Part shown: positions 1-14,200 of the stretch, in pieces
Layout of the letters: each line of letters opens with the position of its first letter
How positions within the stretch are numbered: position 1 is the stretch's first letter
Origin: Haliclystus octoradiatus
Taxonomy: Eukaryota > Cnidaria > Staurozoa > Stauromedusae > Haliclystidae
NCBI GenBank assembly: GCA_916610825.1
Contig: OU744447.1
Span: 12,941,751-13,005,750 of the forward strand
Direction of reading: 5' to 3'
Length of the DNA stretch: 64,000 nucleotides
Notes under the pieces: model-generated
Seen by the model: the letters and a program-made list of their open reading frames with translations, nothing else
Databases searched by the model: none
Told to the model about the DNA's origin: nothing
Position numbers and translations under genes: made by a program

Positions 1-840
1 ATAACAAGGAAGACCTTGAAAATGAAGTAGACAATGAATTGAAATCTGTGGCGAATTGGTTTTACGAGAGTCATTTGACTCTACACCCAGACAAATCTAA
101 ATATATGCTTTTCAACCATAGCAGACTTTTTCTATATCTTTATCACTTGGTGGTCATGCTTATGGACATTGCGTTTCTCTACATCAGGATCATTTCATTA
201 AATTTGTAGGTGTTCTGATCGATGATGATCTCAATTGGAAAACCCATGCCTATTTTGTTGCTTCCAAGTTACGTAAAAAAAATTTCACCTTAATTCGTCT
301 TAATTTTCACTATATTTCTTAACTTTGAAGCAGAAACTAATAATTTACAATTCTTTGTGCAAACCTCACTTTGAGTGTTGTATTGAGATTTGGAGTCACG
401 CAAATGTTTCACGGTTAGAGTTGTTGCAGAAAAATGGTATGAGGATTATAATGAACGCAAAGTACCTATCCCATGCTGAGCTGCTGATGTAATACTTAGG
501 TATCTTGAAGTTCAAAGATTTATACAATTTAAAGGTGGTTGCTTTTATGCATAGATTGTTAATTGCCAATGATTCTGTCCCATCTATTTTACTATCAATG
601 TTTAATTTGTTTGAATACAGATTCAGAAAGCTGGATGTTTTTGAAATTCCTTTTGTAAAAAAAAAGCTACAATCATTACCAAATTATAGACATCCAACAC
701 TTTGGAATAGTTTCATTTATCCCTTTCCTGAAAATTTATATTCGTCGTCTAATACTTTCATTAACTATATTCGAAAGAACATTATGAATTCCTACTATTC
801 CGTTTGCACTTACAAATACTGCTACGTATGTTGTTAAATT
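1..840 (+). mobile_element. Degenerate non-LTR retrotransposon (LINE) reverse-transcriptase 3' part
   Basis: Translation in shifting frames gives the typical end of a Jockey/CR1-like RT ORF. It starts with NELKSVANWFYESHLTLHPD and KSKYMLF, then FVGVLIDDDLNWKTH, then a 'LLQKNGMRIIMNAKY' block, then a terminal stretch (505-837) with HPTLWNSF. Frameshifts and stops interrupt it near 125, 320 and 490, so it is a pseudogene. It is cut by the window edge, so the RT core lies to the left. It runs opposite to the three host genes. The clade is inferred from motif style only. Confidence 0.8.
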
Positions 841-2284
841 GTATTAGTTTCATAGTATGTTACCTTCTTAATTACAATTAATTTTGAATTTTCTTTAGTT
901 TAAATTTACCATTCTTGTTTTGACATTTTACCCATGTCATTCATAAACTCTATAGCGTATCTCAATAGACAAGTAAATTCTTTTTACGAGATGACGGCAA
1001 CCACTGTATATGATATTTCATTAATCAATGTATTTAGCCTGGATAAAATGTGGTTAAAATTGCCAGTTTAACGATGATAACATGCTATCAAAAGCTCTGA
1101 TGACTTCCTAAACACGAGAGGTGCCTGTTTGTGTAGGGACGAGAGGTGCCTGGTTTGTGTTGGGGATTAAAAGGGAGTGTAATTCTCGCATCACAATTTA
1201 TATTAATAATAATATGAGTACTAATATTAACATGACTATCTAAATAAAAGCCGTACATGAGCGCTATTGTGCAAAACTCTGAAAATTGGAGACAAGTACG
1301 TCTAATCTTTGACATTATTCTATACTGCTCTGCATGTCTTCATCGAGAACTACATTTATGTTTTGCCATCAATAAAGTTATAATGAAAATATTTCTTTCG
1401 TATTTAACAAATTTCATACAGGATAATTGAATTTATCAATCTTTTCTTACATAGGGATGATCGCAACCATTTTTGACAGATTTCTTTTCAATACTATCAA
1501 AAGGGGGATTCTAGACTCCTGTCTTATGGGAATCCCCTTTTAATGGACTAAATAACTTCTCGAAACTGGGAGCTAATTGCTTTTACGGTTCAGTCTCCAT
1601 TCCATAAAACCCTTTTCAAAGAAGATTTTGTGATCATTAGGTGAAATCATCTGCTTTGAGATAGTATAGAACATACCACTGAGTCCCACAGAGACTAAAA
1701 AACACAATTAGTACACATCGTTGAATTCTATAGAATTGTCTCTTTTAGTATTCTATACATGTGATATTTACATATTTCCAGAAAGAGTGAACTGATTGCC
1801 GTCTGTGCAATATATAAATATTTGCTAAAGTCAATCACCAGCTTATATTTTTTATAAACGAATATAGTTAGTTGTAATTTACAGATACATATTGTACAAA
1901 GATATCCTGATTGGATCAAGAAAGATTGATTAATGAAGTCCTAAATATTTCCATCATGTCAGCAAATTATTGATGCGTCGTTAATCGTAAAAAGAATGTT
2001 TGCATTCACATGCATTGGTGATTGGATCAAGGAAGATTGATTAATGAAGTCCTAAATATGTCCATCATGTCAGCAAATTATTGATGCGTCGTTCATCGTA
2101 AAAGAAATGTTTGCATTCACATGCATTGTATATTCGCCTACGTTTACAGCAATATATCTTTTCTTCATCTTTTCACATCAAATTATTCAAACATGAATTT
2201 ATGGTTTGCATCATTTGTAAATTGAATCGATTTAGCTTATAGCCCGAAATCTTACATTATCCATTATATTTATCATTTTCTTTT
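841..2284. other. Intergenic, no gene seen
   Basis: AT-rich sequence between the LINE remnant and the stop codon of the ApeC receptor. It holds a short stem (about 1499-1540), a 54-bp motif at 1331-1384 that recurs at 38785-38840, and a tandem duplication at 1908-2130. Small ORFs here (for example 1088-1315 minus) show no recognisable domain or splice context. The 3' UTR of the receptor gene must lie in the right part, but I see no clear polyadenylation signal. Confidence 0.5.
1908..2130. repeat. Tandem duplication, about 111 bp x 2
   Basis: Two adjacent copies of a unit starting TGATTGGATCAAG and ending TTCACATGCATTG differ at only a few bases. They lie just downstream of the ApeC receptor stop codon, perhaps in its 3' UTR. 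Confidence 0.85.
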
Positions 2285-5200
2285 CTAAATTGGATTAGTA
2301 TCCGATCGCATTCGACGAAATCCATCACCGACATCAGTTGATCTACATACGTTCATATTGTACCTCTTCAGTCTTGAGTACATCTCAGAGCTGTACTCAT
2401 TGTCAGGGGGATTCCCTCTACTTTTATGGATTAGATCAGCCGATAAATGAAATTGAAATGTTATTCTACCTTCTGAGTTGTTATGTGTCTCTTGTTTTAC
2501 TTTATTAGATAATGTATTATCTTCAGCTGGCTGCTTATCAATAATATAAATGTTGGGTGCAGATAAAGATCTCCTTATTGGCACTCGGATTTTCGATATA
2601 GCCTTTACTTTCTGCGAATATGCACGATGCTTTTTTTGTAATACATCTGTATTCTTCTCGAGCAGCATGGCTTTTATTGATTCTCTTTTTAGTCGTGTCT
2701 CATATTCAACCAAGTCAAGGTAGGGATTCTCAGGGATACAAAATATATCATCCTTTTCTTCAAGAATATCAGGACTACGAGGTGCTGTTTCCGATGTTGT
2801 AAGGGACTGTAGCGAAGATCGCCGCCGTCCCTTACGACCGGAAAAGCATAATGGTGATTGTGGATTTGATGAGCAGTTTGCAAACTCTGAGCCACGGCGA
2901 TTTGCCAATCTTTCCTGGGAATAATCAATAAATTGATGATTAATGCTTAAATTGAGAGTCAAATGAAACATGCTAGAATCATGCTACTTCAAGTTTCATA
3001 TCATGAGGTGATCATCAAGCGATTTATTTAAACTAGACTGTCAAGATTCCATCCGTATTCTATATGAGCCACTATTTTTTACAGTCAAATATAGTTATTG
3101 ATAATATTATTGTTTATTCAATTGTGTCTATTGTATACAATTACGGCATTAATTGTTATGATTTCTTACATGGTGGTTACGATTCTAATTTGATTTATAA
3201 TTTTAGGCTGAAGTATACTAAGACGCTGTTAATTTCCATTGCAAGGAGCCCTTCCCCTTTCTTTTGGGCTAACATATTAATTTGTAGGCGGAAGCTCATT
3301 TATATCCTTTGAATACGGACATAGCAAACAAAATGTAGATTACAGTGGGAAAAGCTATTTTATATCAATTAAGGAAATTGGCACAGTTGGAAGGTTCCAG
3401 GCATGGGGATGATTCAGTATGCTACTTTGGCACATCTAGTTTTCATTAGTCATTATTTGATAGGACAGCGCTGACAATTGTAGTGGAATTTTTAGTAGCT
3501 GCTCCTGTATGGTTAATGTTTGGAAATGCTGTTCAACGCTCATTGTATGCAAGTGTTTGATAGAGCAGGTTTCATTTTGATTAACAATCTTTTTATGTGA
3601 GTTTTTATTCATATTATTTAGCTTCCACCCTTTAACTGTGATGTAACTCTCCCTTCTTAATTTTTTTCAGGAAATTAGGCTGGTAAGTTGAATATCCACG
3701 TGTTGGTAAGTTGGTAAGTTGGTTAATGATAGTTAATTCCACTGGTTATCAGTGTTACAAGTGCTTGGTTGGAAAGGGACCTATAGATGGAGTGTAATAG
3801 ATTCACACCTGTAGCAATAGCAGCATAAAAGCATTACAAAAGCATACAGAGGAAAAAAGCAAAAAGCATTAGAGCAGCAAAACATATAGAGGGTTAGAGC
3901 ATATTGTAAGCATAAAAGCATATAGAGCATTAGAGTAGCAAAACATATAGAGCATTAAATATATAGAGCATAAAGTATAGAATAGATATTCCACCAACCA
4001 AGCACTTTTGTCAGACCTCATCAGTGGATGAGTTTAAGGTTAGTTAGGTGAAACATATTCTCATAGCGGCATTTAGAAATCAGTAACGATCTTTTCCTGA
4101 ATGATTCTTATCCTTTTTCTGAGTTATACTTAATTTGAATAATGTTTTCTATTATTTTCTTCATAATTTAGAAACCTTACTTACATGTGACGTCAGCTTG
4201 AATCGGGTTGGAATCGGATCAAAAGCGAACGATGATGTCTTATCCCCTTGAAATGATAATTGCTTATTTAAACCATTTCTGCTTAATGTTGGTGTAGTAC
4301 TTAACAACGATTCTCCATCGGTGAATACAGTGTGTCTTCTCAAGAAGCTGAGACTGCCAAATTCACTTGAAAAGACGCTTGTCATTGAAGTTGCATTATC
4401 AAAGTTTGAATCACAACTAATTGTGGATGATTGACGAGGTGGAGGATTAGGTGGCTCAGTTGATAAACTGGAACAGTTAGATACTTTGTTGCTAACTGGA
4501 TATTTCGTAGCCATTTCAACACCGCAATGGATCTCGTGGATTTCAGCATAAACCCTAGAAAAAATAATAACAGGTGACTATGAGTTATACAGATTGTTCC
4601 ACCAGACTTCGGCATACGCAATGTGCATTAATATATTTAACAATTAGACAACGAGCCCGAGTTGGCTATCGTCGAATAGTCACCGAGGTGCTCCGAGGGC
4701 GAGTTGTCTAATTGTTGTAGTATAAACCAACTAGTGGTACAAGCAAAACATATTAAAAGAAATAAATTCCAACTATTTATTCGCTTCTTGCATAATTAAT
4801 TTTAAATACAACTGTCAATCAAAGGCATCCTTGACGACTGCAGCGTCGTGATTTGGAGGATGAATTTTAATTCGACTTGATTCAGATTTAATTTTTAAAA
4901 CAAAACAGTTAGATATTAATACTGGCTACAAAATTACAGCCCCAGAAAATAGCAAGCTTGAGCAATGTAACTGTTGAGTATCTAAAAATACCTAAATGTT
5001 TGCAGTTTGTAATATAAAAGTTTGTTGTTTATAAACTTTAGCTGACTAGGACTAATTTATATCTGCAATAAAGGCCATAAAGCCGGTAGGGGAAGTTGCG
5101 AGAAGATTGTTAATTAAGATTAAAATTGGATATGCATAGCCTACCATTGAACCACTTCGTCTCATATTTTGTTACTTGTTTTGTTTTCTCGGAGACGGAA

Positions 5201-8200
5201 TTTATAAGCTACTCTGGTAATTCATATAAAAGTTTATCCAAAAACATTTGCTGATCGCTTGTTTACTTTTTGAAATTTGTGAGGGAACTTGCCAGCGTTC
5301 ACTATGAGAAAATAGTGAACAATTGAGCAACCAATCAAAATGCAGATCATCGAATAGTACCCTAGTTGGCTTCGACTAAATGTATGTATACAACATTGGC
5401 TAGCAACCAATCTATATTATTTCTAGATGACTACATATTTTACAAATATCTTTCGATTGTCGTTTTATTTATATTTATCAAGTAAGAAAATCTTTTGATT
5501 CTATCATTTGCTTGAATTATTATATGTTTGCCCAAGTAATGATGAAATGATGATAGGAGAGACAAAATACCTCACTGAATGAATTGATTGCTATTGACAA
5601 AGTCTGATACTTCTTCAGAATATATAATTTTTACTAAATTTCTGGTCCATTTGAATTTTTGGGAACTGCTAAATTTAACATACGAAGACAATGAAATGGG
5701 AGATCTTGTTAATTAAGAATGCCTAATCAATCGCAATATTTTAAATGTGCGTATCATTCATGCAATGAACATACTTACCCACTTGCTGCATCACATTTGA
5801 TTCCATTTGGTATGCTATTAACCCTGAAGGAGAAAAATTATCATAACATTAATATGGGTGGATTCAATGGTTCAATGTATATAGTCTGATCATTTCACTC
5901 TTATCCACTTGAGGCTTTATTATTGTTGGAATCAAAATTAGCCATCTAACATTTTTATTGGATTTATCTTAATTAACCGTAACAATCACATAAATTTGAT
6001 TAATTCAAAACAAAGAGAAATAATTGAATTTCCTTTCGGCTCCCCTTGCTTTAATAACTAAACTCAGAAAAAGTGGTTTGAAACAATTGAGAAACTTGTT
6101 CCCAAAATATATAAGATATATCTTGAACTAGGTCATTTGTTCTGACAAAGGTCTATTATTTTTCCGGTGAACATGCGTAATACGGATTATATCGATCCTA
6201 TACGTTGGGTAGTAAACTCTGTATTAAAGAAAAAGAAAAATGTGATATGCATGAGTGTTCTACCGCACTATGCATTTACTTACGGAACGAGATGCCTTAA
6301 TGTACGCCGTCGCTTTCTCTTTTTCCTTAACATAAAGTAGGCAGATACAATAGCCAAGATAATAACAGCAGAGCAACACGCAGTGATAATAATCAAACGT
6401 AGCTCCTCCAGTCTTCGTAGCCTCTTTTTATCAGCATCGTCATTATACGGAGGTCTCGCTATAATGGAAAATCATAAAGTCATGTATATTATACGAATAT
6501 TCTCATTTCGAAATTTCATTTATTTTATAATCCATCCACCTCTGATTCTTGAGCTTTGTAACATTTTTGATACAAACAACGATTAGGGAAGATTTCAGAA
6601 GCAATCCAATGAACTGTATAATTAAATTGTTTTCATCATGGTCACATCAATTGACTTTTTTACTTTATATGTTTAATGACATTTCAGAGTGAAAAATAAT
6701 AACAAAAATTACAAGTAAATGATTGTTGAAAATTTTTCCGTATTATTCGTTAAACCATCGTCAGTTAATAAAGAAATAAAATATTAATATAAAATATTAC
6801 ATTCTAATTGTTATAATTCTGCTAGGAATTAAATAATGAAAAGAAAGAAACCTATTCAATTACAAATGAGCTATTTATGAGTACTTTACAAAGGGAAACA
6901 GGAACGGATAGAGTCACTCTGAGTGTTGAGAGTCGGTTTTCTTTCACAAATAATTAATATTTCATGTACTAAACAGTCAAATCTATTGCTGCATTTTCTC
7001 ACTACTGAAGATAAATGTTGTGATTTATTAATAATTTATGGTGTGAATTTAAATGTCTTCCGACAGCCGAGCTCGATCTACTGTGTTCTGCAATTCGTTG
7101 ATGAAGGTGCCAGCACTCAGAGTGACTCTATCCGTTCCCGACTCCTTTCTTAAAGTATTTATAAATAGCACATTTGTAATTGAATAGGTTTCCTTTCTTT
7201 TTCATTGTTTAATTTCTAGCAGTATTATAACAATTAGAATGTATTAAATTTTTAGACCCTTTTAGCCTATAAATAATTTGTAAATTAATATTTTATTTCT
7301 TTTGAATTGACGATGGTATAATGAATACACGGAAAATTTTTCAGCAATCACTACTTATAGTTTTTTGTCACTATCTTTCACTCTGAAATGTTTTACGAAG
7401 AACCTTTTGATAAATGGATTAATGACATTCCCATGCATATGATTACATGCAAGTTTTTATAGTAGGCATTTTATAGTATACAATATAGTTGCATACTAAG
7501 GTGGCCAACCGCGTTAGCAATACAAATGTTTTGAAAATACTGTGTAAAATGACATTGGAAGAAAAAATACACTATGCTAATAACCAAGCCTGAAGAAAAT
7601 TTGAGAGGGTGCTAATGATAGAAAAAGCTTGAATTTTATAATTATATGTGTTTCCAACAACTCCTTACTTGTGTAATTTCGAATGACACACGAGCAATTT
7701 GCAACTATGGCAGAATCACTGCTGCTTGCTGTATACAGCGCATCCACTTCACATGTGTAAGTGTTTGGTGTACAAAGTAAATGATCTGAAAATCAATATA
7801 AACATTCAAGATATAACAATACATTTGCTTGTCAGCCTAAATTTTATAATAATCAGGTCCGCCAGTGGTGGTACAGTATAGGTCTAGCAGAGAAATTTAT
7901 ATATCGCATAACACTTTTCGGTCATTTTCCTTTGCAATGTTCGCATTATTTCAAGTCTTTTGTTGGTTTGGGGTTGGTTTTCTTTAATAGTAAACAGATT
8001 TACTCACTGTGGAGCTTCATAGATTCTCAAGGAGAACTCTAATACTTAATACAAGTGTACGGATACTTTGGCACCATCAAATTCGTCGAAACATGATCAA
8101 GCAGCTAATCACGAAGAAAATATAAAGATAAAATAGTGAATCATACACCCGATTGAATTTGAAATCATGACACCAATGATTATGTGATGGTGCAAAATAA

Positions 8201-11200
8201 TTCATTCAGGGAATCAGCAAAACATTATTCAGGAAACAGATCTGATTAGCGAACTAATCTGCGATAAAGTAGCGACGAAAAATTGACGAGAAGATTGTTA
8301 AATAAGATTGAAATTGTGTAAGCAAATAGCCTATAACCAGTATTTAAACATCTTCATCTTCTTATTTTTTTATTTTTTTTTTATTTCCAAGACACGGATT
8401 TTATAAAGAGTCTCGTATAAAATTTATTCAAAAACATTGCGAAACGCTTGTTTATACTGTTTGAAATTTGCGAGGGGACTTGCCCGCGTTTACTATGAGA
8501 AAATATTGAAAGATTGAGCAACCAATCAGAATGCAGATCATCGAATAATTCCTTAATTGGTTGAGACTAGATTAAAATATGTGTTGTTGGTGTTATTAGT
8601 GACGAACCTTTGCAAATAGGCGGTGGGTCCCATTGACCGTTTACTCTACAAGTTGTTGCATTATAACCAAGCAGCAAGAAGTTATTTTTACATCCGTAAG
8701 CCATATGTTTGTTTGGTAAGTAGGTATCAATGCTATCCGAGTAGTTTCTTATAAAACCATCGATTGGTATGAGTGGTGGAGGACAGGATATCACTGTGAA
8801 GATAAATTATAATTAATTAATATGTAAGCATATCATAAAAAATGAAAAAATAATTAAAAGAATTGTGATGATTCGAGAAGACCAAATATTAAAAGGGGTA
8901 AACCTTTTTCTCTGTGTTAGCTATTACCTTTACATGATTTCCCATCTCCTTCCCATCCAGGATTACAAATACAAGCAAATGATCCTGGTTCGTTGTAACA
9001 ATTCGCTTTGACATGACACGCATCTGAATTTTCGCATTCGTCAATGTCTACAATTAAAGTATAATGATGATTTTATATAATTGGAAAAGAAAAATGTTAA
9101 TAACTGTAACATATGCAAGGATATTCAACATATGGTTATGAGTTAAATTATATCAATAAGAGTTTTGCCTTTTAAGGCTTGTAATATTTATTCACTGACA
9201 TTAATTTACTGTTACCAATTCAAAGTAAATATGCATATGCAAGACAAAATATTATATGGTAGCTAATTTCGCATACTCAATTCAAAGGGCAGAGCCTGAC
9301 CGGCATACTCTGTATATTTTCAAGTTGAAAGGCGTATGTGTTGTTCAAAATTGCGCGATAATAGCCTCATAATCTTGTCCGTAATAGCAGTACACGGGTG
9401 GAGCTCGTGATTTTTTAGTGCCTCATTCGTGTCTCCCAACGTTTTCTTGTTTACTAAATATGGATAAAAACATGGAGAGTGTGTGATAACCCTTTATTCA
9501 CAGTTGACATTTATAGACGGCATACCAAAGATTTAGAACTACGATTTACAATTCAAGAAAAGTTTTGGCTTAAGCACTTAGAAGCTGTGTTAATCAGGCT
9601 AGTAAATCCAAATATTTTCCTTGAACAATACAAGATATGTCCAACGAATAATTAGTCAAGTAAAACTTGCTAAATTCAAATTAGTTTGATTTCTTAGAAA
9701 TGAAGACTGTCTTCTGACTGACATGATCTTCCATATTTTGATCCATTATCATAAAACGGTTGAAAACAATAATATAGCGTACATTTCTCATTAGTTCTTT
9801 ATTCATAACTCCGATAAATACCATGAACAGCAATACATAAAATCAATATATTTGAGGCATGTTTACAGATAAAATTGCCAAAATTGGGACTTCGGCAGCA
9901 TTAAGCAGTAAAGTAATTCGACTATTTTATCGCCATTTTCTAATACAAACTGTTACGCCAAAATTGAAATTTTTATCCTTCTTTTGGGAAAAAAAGTAAG
10001 AAAAATAATACAAAGCATACCGGTCAGTTTCCACCCTTTAAATTTTAAGATAACCCGGGAAGAAAACTCACAGACTAGTTGGTTTACCCTCCATAAACAA
10101 AGATAACTATGATATTGATGATGGTCAGTATTCCAGCTACAGTGTATTAGATGTACAGTCAATGTGATTATATATAGCTTGTTCACTATAATATGGAATA
10201 TGTTCTAATTGGAATTGCTATTGGTATCTCTGGGAAGCTTTTTCGACTATCTTATAACTTATAATAGTTTCGTGTTGGTTAATTGTTTGATCATTGATAT
10301 TGCACCACATTAGACGATCAGGTACGTACTAGTCTTTTCATACAAAAATTAATTTCCATAAATATACTGATCTTCACACAATCTGTAAGACAAAATGTTC
10401 TCTTCCTTTTTGTTATTACCTACGCATATTGGTCCATCGAGTGATGCCCATTGTTCATTTGGTAAACATGTATCTTCTGAATCTCCAATATTCTCGTAGC
10501 CCTTAAAGCATTCGTATTGCAGGGTTGCACCGACACTGAAGTTCATATTACCAATGATAGAGGCGTGATCACGCACCCTTGGAAACCCACACCATTGCAC
10601 TGTTAAAATAAACAACAACTTTGATCATTTATTTGAGATTAAACCATTTTTAAAAGCAAAGAAAATCAATGCTGACTAATGAAATATTTAGCAAGTTAAA
10701 TGAACAAATTTTCATCTTATTAAATATTTTACTGACCGGCTAATTAGTAATATTTTTTATTAAAAAACAGCTAAAATTTATGCCACGTTTTAAGGTCTTT
10801 AAAAAAAGTATTTTTCTATAAAATGAAAGTTTTTCATGACTTCCAATCTCAATGTGCATTATTCATGGGTTATACTATCCGGTCTTTTTATCTTGTTTGA
10901 TGTCAATTATACAGTATTACATTATTCTTTTCTATTTCTTTGTCTCGCGGTGTAAAATATGTCATTTGACGTTGATGTTTGAATTGAAGATAATAACTGT
11001 GGTCCAGCGAAAAAACTCACATCTCAGGGCTGGAAGATCCTACTTAATCTATGTTTTTATGAATGTGAGAAATTTTCATTTTAGAGTTTAGAAGGCAAAA
11101 GAATTTATATACTGTTTGGATCTGGACACTAGTCTCCAGATCTTATGTTAGAACGTATATAAATAATTGTAATAACACCTTCATGTCATTCCTCAATTGT

Positions 11201-14200
11201 CATCAACTATATCATTACGTTTACCAACTTTTGTATTTAATGACTAATTATTATTGTTCTTAATGAGAACACAATATGGTGCAGTCGGATAATGAAGTGG
11301 ATGCAGGACAGCCTCAAATTATTGTTCTTAATGCGAACATAACATATACTTTATAGGAAATATCAAATATATGCAAACACGAATGAGAAGAGCGCTAAAG
11401 TAAGTATGATGCGTCAGCCATCTTTGTTCCACGTAATTATTGCATATTCTCGTCATTATAGTATATGTAATTCTATGGAAACATACTACTTTCAAATTTT
11501 CTAGCAACTTTCTTCCTTTCCTACCTGGTTTATAATAACAGAAATACAGCTTGAGCAATGTTTGCTTCTCCATTATTTCAGCATATGGATGAAAACCCTC
11601 AAACGCCACATTAGCACTATATGATCCATCCGTGTTTTCAATATCAAATATGATATACTCAAGTGATGAAACAGTACCAGACACGCTAGTACATACTGTT
11701 CCTTTAACAGGAAACAAGTAAAATGGCTTGTCACGTGGTAATATCATTGGCAGTAAAGGACCAGGGTCGTGTCGACAGCAATATTCTATTTTGGTGTCTT
11801 CCTTAAACATGCCATCAGGAAGTGGATCACTGAACTTTGTGTTGTTGTTGTTGATGTCTTCGTCATCCCAGAATATCAGTCCATCTTCAAAATCAGGAGG
11901 GCATTTGATTTTCTTGTATATACAATAATTTCCCTTCGGCCATTTTCCATGATGTGTCCTGTAATCAGGTTTCATACAGAAGCTCCTGGTTATCGTGTCT
12001 TAAAAAATAAAAATTAAAATTGAATTATATTTAACAAATAGAAAACGATGCTCAGTTTTATGTACTTTGATACAAACAGGCTGGGTGCATAATGAGACAT
12101 GAAAGAGGCTTAAAACATCTCATTTTCTTCATTTGGTCTTTTGAGTGTCTCATAGCAGTTAATAAAGTTGGTCGAATCAATTCCGTTATAATGCAAATGA
12201 AATTTCAACATACCATTGTTGATAGTTGCTTTAAAATGATTATTTATAGAGACACCATTGCTATTGTTCTCATCTTCAGTATCTTGGAGGTATTCAGTTT
12301 CAATCCATGGTACATCCACAGACAAAGGACAGCCAGTATTGGCACCAGGCAAACCAAATGATCCAGCTGGCCAACTGGCCCAAGGGTAACGACCGAAAGT
12401 AGAAACTTGGAAACAGAATGCATGAAAATTAATATGTTTCAATTTTCAGTCTAGTATATATTCATTAATGGTTTCATTAATTCATTAAGAGAAGCAAACA
12501 ACTTGATTCTATTGCAGTACCAAACGAATCTATCTTCCAAATGTCCACTAATAATCGACTTATGAATCGACATATGAACATTGAACACCTATCCCCAGGG
12601 TGTGAACTCCAAATGAAAAGCAATAGGTCAATGGGGACATGTCATTTTCACACGTTTGTAGAGCTTTATGTGCATTCATCGACATTCTCAAAGTCTAAGA
12701 AATTGAATATTTGCTCACTACAGTCTCAAGCATTGTACAAAATCTTGCAAATAATTTGCTACCAAATGAAATGAAAAAGAAATAATTATTCCAATAATGA
12801 GATAAAATTTAAAATGTAAAGTTTACTTTTTACTTTCACTTTTTACTTTACGTTTTTATGTGTGATTTCTAGAAATCTGACGACATATTTTGCAGCAATA
12901 ATTACCTTTTGGTCTCTCACATATTGGATACTGGTGCAAGTTCTGTGATGTAACAGACTTTAATATCTCATTGATTGTCATCTGTTGAAAATGTCCTGTT
13001 ATTCCTTTCCTTATAAAATAATCAGTTAAGATTCGAATGGCAAAGACAGCCTCGTTTATTGATTGTATTGTCATGGCTTGACCGTAGATGCGACTGCAGC
13101 TAGCAGTCGAGATTGCTGACATTGGTGACATTGTCACGGCGTCCTTGTTTACGGAATAGCATTTGTTAACGACGTTACCAGAAAACCAATTTTCAAGGCA
13201 ACCTAAAAGCATGATCACTAAATTCAGTATATAAGAATTAATGCAATAGTTAGGTTGAAATTTCTTTTTTGGTGTATTGTATAGCTAAAATGTTATTATG
13301 AAATGATTATAAATTTACTAAGTTCAGGATGTAAGAATTAATTCAATAGTTAGGTTGAAATTTCTTTTTTGGTGTATTGTATAACTAAAATATTATTATG
13401 AAATGATTATAGATTTATATGATATGATATTAATGATGATTGAATTCGTTTATGCTATAATTGTGATCTATTTTTATCAATGATTTTATCAATCCTTTTT
13501 AATGATTTTATCAATGACGTTTTGACGATATTCTGTGATTGATTGATACGATGTTGATATGAGATTCCTCAAGGGACATCAACTTCTCTCTTTGAAACGC
13601 AGACTAGGTAACGAGAAAGATGGACAGTATTAATCAGTTTGAAGCATGCTGTCATGCTCATTATTTTCATCAAACGAACCACAAACTGTTGAAACGTCCA
13701 TATGTGATTTGTAAGTTATTAAGATCAATTTTATTTATTGCACATGATAGCTAGAAATTGAAATAAAGATGTAGTCCTCCATCCAATCGATAGTTATAAC
13801 GGACTTACAAGAAGAGACCTCTTGATTAAGTAATAATTAATTCATCACTTATGATAATCATAAAGCGTTAGTACAAAGCTAACATTTGCACTATTTTGGA
13901 ATTTAGCAAGAGAGGATTTGTTCTGAACAGTTACATAGCAGCGACCAATTTAAAAAGGAATTTTCACAAATCCTGATATATTTCAAATCATATACGGTGT
14001 ATTATTTTGAAAACCAGGAAGCTATTTCCCTGCTTAATTTATACGTCATGGATTATGCCACTTTTATAATCATGATAGCATCTAATAGCACTATAGATTT
14101 CATATGCATTATTCAAAAAACATCTCCATTATTTCCAGGCGTTATGCATTGAAAATATTGGGATCCGCACCACAAATCAGGATATTACAAACTGAATTCA

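Noticed and set aside
1908..2130. CRISPR-like repeat array
   Set aside because: It is only a two-copy tandem duplication in an animal genome, without spacers.
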